Source of the DNA: Pleodorina starrii
Taxonomy: Eukaryota > Chlorophyta > Chlorophyceae > Chlamydomonadales > Volvocaceae
DNA: 64,000 bases
Direction of reading: 5' to 3'
NCBI GenBank assembly: GCA_030267565.1
Contig: BRXU01000002.1
Location: 1,364,001 to 1,428,000 of the forward strand
This document shows, piece after piece, positions 1-10,526 of this stretch. Both the position numbers and the translations under genes were made by a program. The stretch's first letter is position 1. Every line of letters starts with the position of its first letter. Under the pieces are notes generated by a model. That model was not told where the DNA came from. It was given only the letters and a program-made list of their open reading frames with translations, and ran no database searches.

Positions 1-184
1 CGAAGGGCGGGAGGGTCCATGCGGCATGCGTTAAGCGTGACGCCAACGACAAGCTACTGCGCAAAATGATTCCCCGAGGAAAACCACCATAGAAAGCAGG
101 CCGTACACCTCTCAGAAGCATGCAAGACGGCAGGCAAGCATCTTGTCATGAACCCGGGGACGCGCATCGTCAACGCTTCCTCAC

Positions 185-562
185 CGTGTCGAGGAGTTGG
201 AACCACGCGTGGCCGACGGGGGTACCGACGAGCGCCCCGTAGATCACGAGGCGGGAGGTCCGCATGACGTCGAAGACAAACGGTGGGGCCGGCTCGCCGC
301 TCAGCTGCGCCGCCTGCACCTCGGTCTGGTGGCTGAGCTTCTGGGCGACGAAGTCCCCAAGAATGGTGCCAACGACGCCTGAAACAAGAAGACTGGTAAG
401 ACAAAAACACTGGCCAGATAATGTGCATACCGCGCAACGCCTTTAACAACCCCACCCGTGGCGATCTTGGTCAGCAGTGGGTAGCTATCCAGCGATGAGC
501 AGTAAAATGACCAGAACGAAAGGAGGGGCTGGCGTGCGAAATATGCCAGTAGCAGCGGAACC
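185..562 (-). CDS. Mpv17/PMP22 family membrane protein, partial (two internal exons)
   Basis: Two exons can be joined on the minus strand: 562-456 (acceptor TTTGTAG, donor G/GTGGGG) and 378-185 (acceptor GTTTCAG, donor ACG/GTGAGG). The phases agree (phase 1 at the junction). The joined peptide begins PLLAYFARQPLLSFWSFYC, continues through LDSYPLLTKIATG, VVGTILGDFVAQKL and YGALVGTPVGHAWFQLLD. This is the N-terminal half of the Mpv17/PMP22/Sym1 family: a short helix ending in a P-x-T-K-type motif, then the GD-x-x-A-Q segment, then the YG-x-x-x-G-P-x-x-H-x-W-y signature. Family members are four-helix proteins of mitochondrial or peroxisomal membranes. The start exon was not found upstream of 562. 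The C-terminal exons, which carry the DQ-x-x-x-x-P motif, are not visible in 1-184 and probably lie outside the window. Confidence 0.8.
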
Positions 563-784
563 CTACAAAGGCAAACCGACGGACAAATGAGCCATACCGG
601 TAGAGTATGCTTTCGGAAATTTGCAACTCAAGTCATAGTGATTTGTCAGCGGTAAATAAGGCAAGCTGCTGCCATGAAGGCACGCCTTACCCGTAAGCGG
701 CAGCGTTGCGGACGACGGCGCGCAGCAGCGCGCGCGGCCGTGTCAGAAGCTGAGCCATGTGCCGGGCAGCGTGCGTTGTGGACC

Positions 785-1398
785 TCAAGAAACCTTGCGG
801 CTGCATAGATAATTAAGTTTATTAGGCTTATCAGTTCGGTCAGGTTTGGCGAGCAAAACGGCCCACGTCTGAGTCATCGCCGTCCGCACCTGTGGAGCTG
901 CCGCAGCAGCCGCGCTTGAGCCCGCGCCGAACAGAACCTCCTGTGTGGCAGTTTCTGCTGGACCCGCTCCAGCAAACAGATCCTCCTGGGAAAACCAAGC
1001 GTCGCGTCAGAGCGTCAGCCGGCTGAGACATTCTCCAATGAAGACTTCTTTACCGTGAGCGGGTGGCGCACAAGCCTCGGCCTTGCAACAGGAGCCTCTT
1101 CGGCGCCCTCGCTAGACTGCTTAAAGTTCGTGGTGACAAGCCGGGTGCGAGGACGCCTGCGGAAATTTGCAAATCGATGGCCGGACAGACGCAACTGAAA
1201 TGACGCAGAATGCACAAATTCCTTCTGCATATTCTGGTGAAAATGCTTCCAGACTTTGAAGATCATCACATCAGCTGAAAGACGGCCCTGTGGCAGACTA
1301 CTTCGCAGATGCCCCATGCTCGCACCTGGGTGAGCGAGGTCCCGGCGCCAGTAGAACGGGCCGGCACACCGGTCGCGAGGGCGCTGCAGCTGGCCTAA
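785..1398 (-). CDS. Unidentified multi-exon gene, 3' part
   Basis: The last exon is well supported. It runs from acceptor TTTTCCCAG at 986-988 to a TGA at 785-787 and encodes a peptide with EDLFAGAGPAE, LFGAGSSAAAAAPQV and WAVLLAKPD. It joins in phase 0 to an upstream exon ending at 1054 (donor ACG/GTAAAG) that reads SSEGAEEAPVARPRLVRHPLT. A further candidate exon (about 1398-1330, acceptor CTGTTAG, donor CAG/GTGCGAG) reads ATGVPARSTGAGTSLTQ. The exon connecting it to 1054 was not resolved, and the start codon is unknown. The composition (Ala/Gly-rich, GC-rich third positions) is typical of algal coding sequence. I do not recognise a family and assign no function. Confidence 0.4.
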
Positions 1399-1915
1399 CA
1401 GGTCCACTCAGCAACGCGTTGTTCCGAGAGGCCGCGGAGAAGGAAGAGCGCCGGACTCCCTGAACGTAAAAATAGGTGGTTGGCTCCTCCGAGCCAGCAC
1501 AGCCTCCCGCCCTGATGCCGCCTTTGCCTACCACTGCTGATGTTGCGGGCATCGCTGCAGCCTAGGTGGTGACGACTGGCGCCGTAATGGTGGTGGGCAA
1601 AAAGCCGGTCCGAAGTGCGCAGAAAGTGAGTTTGCACCGGTCAGACAGCCGGTAAACATGTAGGTAAACGTGTATGAGGGTGTCTAGCGTCTGTTAGCGT
1701 GGTGAAAAGAAAACTCGGCGGAATGGGGCTTTATCTCCGACAGAGGGCCAGTTCGCACGGCGCCGTACCTCGGCCAGCTGGCTTTCAGCAAGCCAAAACA
1801 AATTACGCGTTGCTACGCTGTACGTTCTTTCCATCACCACACACAAGAGACGATCGCCACCGTTAATCCGCGATTCTTCTCCTAAACCGTTTCAGCCTAC
1901 CCCATGCCGTCATCG

Positions 1916-4900
1916 TCACAGCCCCGGGAGGCGCTTTACGGCATCACACGCAACAATGTGTTTCTTAATCTCTGGCATGGTCTTCACGGTCTTGGCGCAG
2001 CCATGGCACCGCAGCTCCTGGCCCTCCAGCTGGTGCTGCACGTTTTGATCGATGAGCGTCAGCCGGCCTCGAGATTCCAGCTCGTGCTGAACGACTTCCA
2101 GGGGCAGAAAGAACTGCGTGGTGAAGCTGTTCCAATGCTTCTTGTTCTTCAACGCGGGAGAATCGAAGTCCTGCGTCGTCAGGGCCAAAACTTCATAACG
2201 GTGAGGTCGGTGACCGTTTGGGCCTTAGGAATGTTCAGCAGTCCAAATCAGGTCGCGAGAAGAGAACGACACACCTGCGACACCACGTGCATATGCACCT
2301 GGCACATTGACGGAACAGCATGGAAGCCAAGCTTGAATGCCACCGTCACCGGGTCCTGTGTGCGGTGCAAGGCGTAAGATCAGCTTCCGTTCGCGGAGCA
2401 CGAAACCGCAACGCGAAGCCGGAATTCATCGCACCTTGGTGCGCGCCTCCTGGACCCATTTGCACGCTACTTGCTGCATGTGTGCCAGCAGCTGAAGGTG
2501 CTCCTGGCGCAGGTCGGCGATGCTCCTCAGCGCGGGGTCGCGTGCGATCACAAGCGCGTGGTGCTTCGCTTTGGGATAGACGTCTCGGATCATGATCACC
2601 TGAACGCGCAGCTTGCCGAACATCATCAGCACCACAATGAGCGCATTTGAACTCTTGCATCATAACCAAGAAGATTTGCTCCGCACCTGGTCGTCCTTGT
2701 AGAGCACCTCCTGCTGTGCTTGCTCGGGATGCAGCGCCGTGTTGCGTAGCGCTTGCGCCCACGGCGCGCCCAACTTGAAGCGAGGATCGGGCTCGTCGCC
2801 TGCAGAGAAATCGCCACCCTCACTCGATAGCACAAGCCAACTCCATAACACAAGCTACGGCGAAACGGAAGAATTTTGTTACAATCAACAAACTTGTATT
2901 CACAATCCTTCTGCACCTGTATGCGCGCCGCCGGGATGCCGCGAGCCTTCGTCTCCGCCCCCGCCCCCGCTCGCGCTCGCACTGCCGTGGCCGTCGGCCG
3001 CCTTGCGCGACGCAGAAGCCATGAGCACGCTGAACGCGTTACGCCCAGACTGGCTGCTGCCGCCCTGACCGTTGCCCTCACTGCGCCCCTGGCTAGGGCT
3101 GTCGCCGCATGCGTCCGGCGCCGATCCCGCCTTGCCGGACCCGGCGGCACCCCTCGCCGGTGAGGCAGAAACTCCGGTGGCGACGGCACCTCCGCCGCCG
3201 TTGCCGCCACCACGTCCACCCGCCTTTGGCGCCTCGACTGCCTGCCGTTTCACGCTGCGCTCGTCAGCAGTTGGCTCAGACCTCGGTCGCCGCGTAGCCC
3301 CCGCACTCGTTTTGTCCTGGGCTGCAGTCTTCGCTCCAGCCGCAACGGCGGCAGCCTTGCCCGCCGCCTCGCCACCCCGGCTGGCGCGCGCGGGTTCGCC
3401 CCGGGAGGCCGCTGCAACGCCTCCAACCGCCGATGCGCCCGGGGCCCCTGGAGCGCTCACACCAGCGCCTTTCGCAGCGGGAAGGCCCGAATCGCCGGCC
3501 TTGGCTGCGGCCGCACCCCCAGGGCTTTCCTTCTTGGCGGCCGTTCCCGAGGGCTTGAAGAAAGACATGATGCCGGATGGTGCAGATTTCCGTTTCGCTA
3601 CGTAGTCCCGCCACATGGCCAGCGTCGCTGCGGCGGCGTCAGCGGCCGCCGCCGCCGATGCACTGCGCGGCGGAACGTCTTGCCGGGTCCCAGCCGACCC
3701 GTGGGTCGTCGGTGGCGGCCCCGCCGCCGCAGCGGCATCCAAGCGACCACCGGACTCGGCCCCCGAAGTCGCTGCCGCGGTCGCTGACGGCGCCCCGGCT
3801 CCTGCGGCCTGCGCGCTGGTGTCATCACTGCCGTACACCGCCCAAGAGCGTACGGCTGCTGTCGCGTCCGCGTCATTGTGGCAGTCCATGACGGAGGTGA
3901 AGCCCTCGGATGCGGCCGGTGGCCAGCTGTTGCTCTTCTTCATCTGACCCGCCATCGTGTACACGAGCTTCTTGAAGCTGTCGCCCTGCGGCCCCAAGGG
4001 CGGCGTGGCAAGCGCAACACGCCAGATAGCGCATCGCAGTCCCCACGAGAAGCGCATGCAGGACTTGGGTTTGATGCATGGACGTGCGTTGAGGAGACAA
4101 ACAGAACGCAACGCAGCAGCAACACGCCAGCGCAGGCCAGACATGATACGATTACGATTACGATTATGATACAATACGATGACCGGTACGACACGGGCAG
4201 CTCACAAGGCCCCGCCAAACCAGGAGCCTGGAGTGCAGCCCCGGGCTCCGCGACTCCCGTATATATGGCACCGCAGCCAGTCAAACCCCGTGCCGCACCC
4301 TCCCCACTCCCGCACAGCCCCCAAAGCTTTGCCGTACATCTGTCGTAAAACTCCCGGCCCCGCCTCGCCGCCGCCCCTGCCTGGCCCTGGCTCCCACCTC
4401 CCCCGACCCCACTGCTGCAACAAATACCTATTCCGCATTTCACACATACCACGCTCCCCTCACCCTCCCCTCACGACCCCCCCACACACCTGCACGCCCC
4501 CCGGGTGGTCCGTCCTCGCCGCCACTCGCTTCGCGCACAGCTCCAGGGGCATCTGCAGCGCCACGCAGTGCGCCGCCAGACCCCGCTCCGCCGCCACCGC
4601 CTTCAGCACGTCCCGCTGCGCCGCGTCGGCGTGACACCTAGCATGAATGCAGAAGGGAAAAAGACCCCGGGAGGGGAACAACGTGTGAAACCGCAGCGAT
4701 GGAGCGTAGGCGACGGTGGTGAAACGGACGGGAAGAGACCAGGCCCAGGCGCGGGGTCCATCAACAAGCGCGGCCTGGACGACCCAAACGACCCCCATAC
4801 GTCCGCGCAACTCCCCCCCAACCAAGGCGCCCCGCTTGTACACCCCCGTGCCGCGTTGTCATCTGCTCCCAGAGGAAGTGAGGAGTCGAGCCCTCACAGC

Positions 4901-6659
4901 GGTGTCACACTCCCTTACCTCTGGGGGTGCGGACACGCGCCATGCAGTCCCTCCCCTCCCCACCTGTCCACCACGCAGCACGCGCCCTCCTCCAGAGCTG
5001 CCCGCGCCGCCGCGAGGCACTGCTCCCGAGTGCCCCGCTTGCCGTCGGAGATGGCGTCCTGGGGGGCAGTGAGGCAGGGGGGCCCGGAGAGGAGAGGAGT
5101 GGAGAGGAGCGGAGCGGAGAGGGGGCAACGCATGCTGCCGGGATAGGGCGGCACGGGCTACCGGACGGGGACGCGACCTGCAGCGGGCGCTGCATGGCAG
5201 CGAACTCAGCCCGGGTCGGGTCTCGGGTGGGTGGGACTTGGCGCACCCGGTTGCTCCGCAAGTGGCACGTGGCGAAAGCAGTCAAGTGCCGGGACAGAAC
5301 CATGTCGCGCGGGTGGCCGCGCCGTGTGCCTACCTGGTTTACGTGGACCCACGCAACAGGCGACGTCCGCAGCAGCTCTCGGCTGAAGGTGCTCTTGCCT
5401 GCCCGCGGATTGGCGCCATCGGTGGAATAGGGAAGAGGTGCAGCCGTTTGGAGACCGTTTGGAGACCGTTAGCAGACCGTTACATCCCCTGGAGCTGCAC
5501 AGCAGGAACTATCATAACGCCCACTCCCAAGTGCCATCGGTGTCTTAGCACTGTTGCCCGGGTCATTGCTGGTTTTCTGCCCGGTTCAAGGCCTCGTGGC
5601 ATCGTCGGTCGACCCGCCGTCGCACCTGATCCCGGCAAGCCCGCCAGAAGCAGCAGCACGGGCGGAGTTGTCCGCGCCGGCGGCTTGCCGTTGCCCCCGC
5701 CGCGCGCGCCGCCCTTGCCCCCTCTCCCACCACAACCCTTCCTGCCAGCCGCCTTCAGCCCCTGCGCCGCGCCGGCGGTGCCGGCTGCGGTGGGCGACGG
5801 CCTCGGCCCGCCCTCCGATGCGGCACCGCGGCCACCGCCGCCGCATGCGCCCCCGTCTTCTTCCTCGGCGCCTCCTTCTCCGCCCTCGTCCGAGGTGTAC
5901 GCTTCAGACCGAGAGGAATACGACTCAGCGGCAGCCGGGGTGTGGCGCTTATCAGACAGCTCAGGGCCAGCGCCGCCGGGGGGCTTGGGTGTGGTCTCCG
6001 CCATCGCGCCGTCAGTACCAGCACCTGACTCTGCCGCGCTTGCTGCGGCTGCTGCGGCGGCGGTCGATACCGCTGCCGCTGCCGCTGAGGCTGCTGCGGC
6101 TGCGTTGCCGGCGGCGGCGGGTTCGTGGCCTGGCAGCTGGACCCGTATGGCGAGGTCCGGGCGAGTGCTGATGAGGCTGAACTTATCCCCGTCCCGCAGA
6201 AGGACGGATTGACCTGCTGGCGCGTCTCCAAGCGGGGCAGAGGGTGGCAGCGCACAAGGGACAGAGCGACAGCCGATGAGAAAGGGACGTGGCTGGGAAG
6301 CGAAGGAGCCGGCGGGCAGGCGTTGCTGCTGCGGGGCGTGCCGTACCTTGGTGCAACTCGCGGGGCTGTTCGCCAAGCCCGATCACCACCGTGGGATTCT
6401 GAGATCCTTTGCTTGTGAGCTTTAAAGCCGACTGACCGTTATCGGTGTTGAGGCTTTCGACGGTGCACTGCACCCTGCGCGTATTTCCGCCCTCAACCTG
6501 AGCGCCGCATCGCCCAAGCCACACAGAAAAGCAAATTTGTTTGTACCTGGAAACGGTGATGGCTTCAGAGTAGCGAGCGATGTCGGCGCGGCCGAGAGGT
6601 AAGGGGACGCCGCGCGGGACGGGGATGATTTTCCCAATTGGAAAAAGCAGCGTCGCCAT
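1916..6659 (-). CDS. APTX: Aprataxin-type DNA repair protein with FHA, P-loop kinase, HIT and zinc-finger domains
   Basis: Eleven exons: 6659-6547, 6474-6347, 6213-5626, 5398-5334, 5058-4964, 4637-4490, 3985-2917, 2799-2687, 2599-2435, 2355-2275, 2170-1916. All junctions are in phase, giving 939 aa. Residues about 1-105 are an FHA-like domain (LPLGRAD, TVSRVQ, SQNPTVV, LLRDGDKFSL). After an acidic Ala/Gly linker comes a kinase domain of the PNKP type, with Walker A GLPGSGKST (272-280), DAISDGKRGTREQ, CVVDRC and RTDHPGG. A second linker leads to the HIT domain (about 745-870: VYPKAKHHALV, FHAVPSMCQVHMHVVSQ) and a C-terminal zinc finger (C910, C913, H926, C930). Aprataxin removes AMP from abortive DNA ligation ends; H849 is the predicted nucleophile. 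The first His of the classical H-x-H-x-H motif is Gln847. From memory, plant homologues share that change and also carry a related N-terminal kinase domain. Likely nuclear. Confidence 0.9.
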
Positions 6660-7968
6660 GCAGCTTACACATTTATACAGCGGTTAGCTAAAGGCAATCC
6701 CTTGTGTGCGTAAGCTTTGCGAGCGAGCAATCAACCGCCATGCTGTACGGGTTCCTTACTAATGGCCGTTTGGAAGTTTGAGCCTGCGGCGACACAGCAG
6801 ATGCGTTGGTATCTGGTAATAAAGGGCGCGATGGATATCTGGTGACAAAGGTCGCGATGGGCACAAATGGAAAGAGCACCTTACATTGGCGTGTTATTCA
6901 AGGTCCTCACTCCTCAGCACACGGTCTGCTACCGTACCACAGGCTACCGTCAAGCCAAATGTCGACATGAGGGTAATCACGTGGGGGAAAGCAGACGCCT
7001 TGTGGCGACCAAATCCTGAGCAACAGCAACGACAGGAGCAACAGCAGTAGCAACAGCAGCAGCAACAGCAGCAACAATACCACGGATGCAGTTTAAAGCG
7101 CCCTCCGCCCCCATGCGGTCGGCACAACCTTCAAACGCCGTAAGCTCAGCCAACACGGAGTACGTATGATGATCTGCCTTACAGCAAAAATGCGGCCTGG
7201 CGATCGAGCATTGCATGCGAGGCCCAAAGCGGAACCCTGGAGAAGAAGTATGCGGCACTTTATATTCGAGTGCACGCGAAAAACGGACAATATACCGCCC
7301 TTCCCACGCCCCTTCCCAAATCCTGCATGGAAGACAAGCGCGTGTCCTCTTGCGTCATAGCACGCGCCAAACACATACGGCTTGGCGCCTGCCGCCTCCG
7401 CACGGTGGTCAACAGGAAAATGCCGATAAGCTAAATAGAGACATACTCCTCTTTCCTCTTTCAAGTCTAAAAATTCTGATGTGCAGACGCCGGCTGTGGG
7501 AATCTGGGAAACTACCCGACAGCTAGGATATTCCGGTTCCCAGCCAACCCTTCTATTTCTAGTCCAGGAAGATGGCCTCCCCACCGCTTCCTCCCCACCG
7601 TTTTCATTACCCCACCGCAGCTCCACTCCTGGACCCTCCGGTCCCACTTCCCAGCCTCTCGAGCCAGCCAAGCCAACGCTCTGAAAAGAGGCACATCGCG
7701 CCGGATCGGGCCCGTCGCCAGGATCCGCCTGCGGGGACGTTTTATTTTCGTCTGCCTAGCCTCATGCATTGCCACAACACCACTGCCAAACATCTCACGC
7801 AAACCGCCCCAACCGCTGCTCGAGGCCAGGCTGCATCGGCGTCCATTCGCGCGAGGTATTGCGCGTATGCGCTAGCGCAGCTCCTTCGCGGTCTCCCCGT
7901 CGTGAAACCAAACCCGCCTGCCGGCGCCAACCGCCGCCGCCGCCTCCCCGCCCTCCCTCGCCCGCACC
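6660..7968. other. Intergenic: aprataxin promoter side and 3' flank of the 7-TM gene
   Basis: I see no convincing gene here. The stretch holds a CAG/CAA-rich low-complexity run at about 7019-7080 and two copies of a short motif (gatatctggt, then gataaagggcgcgatgg-like) near 6812-6860. There is also a minus-strand TGTAA at 7179-7183 that could end the transcript of the gene at 7969-10526. Open frames in this interval have no recognisable motifs. Confidence 0.4.
7179..7183 (-). terminator. Candidate TGTAA polyadenylation signal for the 7-TM gene
   Basis: TGTAA on the minus strand, about 790 nt past the stop at 7969. The motif is the usual chlorophyte poly(A) signal. The 3' UTR it implies is long but within the algal range. 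Assignment rests on position only. Confidence 0.3.
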
Positions 7969-10526
7969 TCAGCTGCCCGGTACCTGCCCCGACTGCCGCG
8001 AGGCGCCCACAGGCGCCCCCGCGCCGCTCCCGACGCCGTTGGCGCCGCCCCCCACGCCACCCGCCAAAGATATCCGATGCACGGTCCCCTCGCGGCTGCC
8101 GGCGCCGCCAACCAGTGCAAGCTGCGTCGGCGCCTTGAGACCGCCGCTGCCGGCACCGCCGCCGGCGCCGTTTCCCAGCGCAACAATGACCGCTACGCCC
8201 TCTGCGGGCGCTGCCCGGTGGAACGAGTGCCCGTTGCCGCTGCCGCTGCCGCTGCCGCCGCCGGCGCGCTGCGCGAGCTCCGGGAAGGTGAAGCTCCCCG
8301 AAGACGTCCGCTGGCAGCCTGCGGGCGCGTCGGGATCCGACAGCAGCGTTCGCTGGTCGCCGTACAAGCCGTACGAACTGAAGGGGTCGCTCAGCAAGCT
8401 GCCGCCGCCGGCGCCGGCGGCCGCGTCAGCCGCGGCGGCGGCGGTGGCGGCGGAATGTGCCCGATGCGTCCTTACCAGCGCCGAAACCACGCAGAGCGCC
8501 AGCACCACCAGGCAGATGATACCGACCACCTTGACGGCCTGGGGGACGTTGCCGCTGCCGTTGGAGGCGACCGCGGATAGGGCCCAGATGAGGGTCAGGC
8601 CGTACGCCGCGTCGCGGTAGCGCAGCAGCCGCCACACGCCACCTGGTGGGCAGGTGAGGTCAGGTGAGGCCAGGTGAAGCGGGCAGCAGCACGGGCAGTG
8701 ACCCATGGGTGCCGACATGAGCATGCGGCGAAAGGAAGAGTCGGTTGGCAAGGTCAGGTCAGCTCAGGTCAGGAGCTGCGCGTGGCGTCGCGCATACGTT
8801 GCTTCCGCTGCTGTGGCTTGGTCTTTGCGGCTTCCATCGTTTCTCCTCGCCCCGCCCCGCCCCGCCCCGCCCCGCCTCGCCTCGCCTCGCCAACGTCTGA
8901 ACCGCGCAGGCGAACAAAGGCGATTGACTACCGCAGAGTCGTACCATCCCTGATTCTCATCCGCCATCCCATCCCATCCCTCCCCGGGGCCAGGACCCCT
9001 AAATCGCGTTGTCGTCGCCGCGTTGTTGCGTGGCGTCCGCCCCTCGCACGTCGCACCTGCCGTGACCGCAACCGTCAGCACCGCCGCAGGCGCGACGAGC
9101 GCCGCCTGGCTGACACCGTACGACACCGGTACGATGAGGATGCCCAGCGCCGTCGCCACCGACAGCCACGCCGCGTTGACGGCGGTGGGCAGTTTGTAGA
9201 AGGCGTAGGCGGCGGCGGGCATGGCGGCGTAGCCTCTCGCGCGCAGCTCATGGGTGGTGCCGTTCAGTCGGTGCAGCGTGAACTGGAAGGCCGCCAGCGC
9301 CGCGATCAGCGCGGCGGCCGCCAGCCACATGCCCACCACATTCTCGCGCACGAAGACGAACTGCCACAGGTCCTGGAACAGCCAGCCGAGCTGCCAGCCG
9401 TAGCCTGAGGGCGTGTGGGGCCGCGCGGGGATGGGGATGGGCGATCAGGGTGGCGCTGGATGTGACCACAGAGAGAGGGAGGGAGAGGGGACCTCCGGGG
9501 GGAGGCGGCGGGAATGATGCGGGGGATGGTGCTGGCTACAGCAGTCAAAAGGGGGAAGGGGAGTGGGCGGCAAGTGATTTGGGTCCGGGAGAGCCGGAGG
9601 GGGCCGGTGGCGTAGAGAGCGAACGGAGGCACAGGACCATGCCGCGTGGAAGCAAGGGAAGGGCCACAGGTATCGTGCCTTCGTGCGCACAGGACCGGAC
9701 ATCGCAAGCTGTGGGCGTGCGGGCCCCCTCCCAGGGCGGGCACCGGCCCAAGAGCTGTGATTCCGCATTCTGTGGGTGGAGCCGTCGCGGCCGCCTGGAT
9801 GTCGATCACGCTTTCAAGTCGTGGGATTGGGCCCCAGGCAGTTTCCGATGGGCACTTCGTTGGTTGCGGGGCTCACCGATGCGGATGACAACGTTCGCCT
9901 TCCAGCCGCCCTCGCGATAGCCGCTGTTGATGATCTGGTAGATGACGCCGAGCCCCTCCAGCGCGAAGATAAGTCCCCAGATTGCGAATGCCCAGCTGCG
10001 AGACAGCACGGCGGGGTGTTCGGCGGCAGGGCGCGAGCGGGTAAGCCATTCCGCTCAGGCGTGTGCGGGTTACACCAAAAAACCCTAGCCTGCGCTAGTC
10101 CGGCGTCCGCATACGCGATGCTACCCTCATAAAATAAAGCTCGGCAAGGTTGCATCAGGCAAGGCTGCTCGCCTCCGGGTGCCCTCAACGACATTGCCCG
10201 TCGACCCGGTGAAACCGTTGCGGCCGTTCTGCCGCCTCAGACATGCGCGTCGATCTGAATCAATGGTAATCCATCGTACTCAAGTCACGTCCCCGGTTCA
10301 CCGTTGACGACATTCCCGTGGCCCATACTAACCCGGATGGCGTCAGAGGGGTTGGGTACCGCGCTGACACCTCAGCATTTGTGCCTCCCAGAGAGCCAGT
10401 AGAGCTTAAAACGTTGACCAGTATCAAAAACAGGTAGCCCAGCAAATTTGTCAGGCGTAGCAGGAGCGGCGGGAGCTCGCCCTTCGACCGCGGTGGTCGC
10501 GACGGATTGCCAAGCAGTGCCCACAT
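7969..10526 (-). CDS. Seven-helix membrane protein related to the TspO/MBR (tryptophan-rich sensory protein) family
   Basis: Four exons join in phase: 10526-10333, 9995-9877, 9404-9057, 8642-7969, giving 444 aa. Seven hydrophobic helices are visible, including LLGYLFLILVNVLSS, WAFAIWGLIFALEGLGVIYQ, MWLAAAALIAALAAFQF, WLSVATALGILIVPVSYG, LVAPAAVLTVAVTA, LTLIWALSAVAS and VVGIICLVVLALCVVSALV. The P-S-G-W-A-F-A-I-W-G-L-I-F and L-P-x-x-x-x-x-x-W-L-S-V-A-T segments resemble the large TspO-like family of bacteria and algae. TspO proteins bind porphyrins or other hydrophobic ligands; whether this distant relative does is not known. The last 200 residues are a Gly/Ala/Ser-rich tail without visible domains. 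A possible extra donor (CAG/GTACCG) lies just before the stop, so the extreme C terminus is uncertain. Other polytopic families remain possible. Confidence 0.55.
8847..8890. repeat. Short (CCCCG)n/(CCTCG)n tandem repeat
   Basis: About five CCCCG units followed by three CCTCG units, in intron 3 (8643-9056) of the seven-helix protein gene. The other strand is G-rich and could form G-quadruplexes. Confidence 0.8.

Noticed and set aside
2271..2355. Gln in the aprataxin HIT motif as a sign of a dead enzyme
   Set aside because: The nucleophile and third His are intact, and plant relatives appear to have the same change, so inactivity does not follow.
3072..3605. Plus-strand 177-codon frame
   Set aside because: It is the antisense shadow of the GC-rich aprataxin linker exon (3985-2917).
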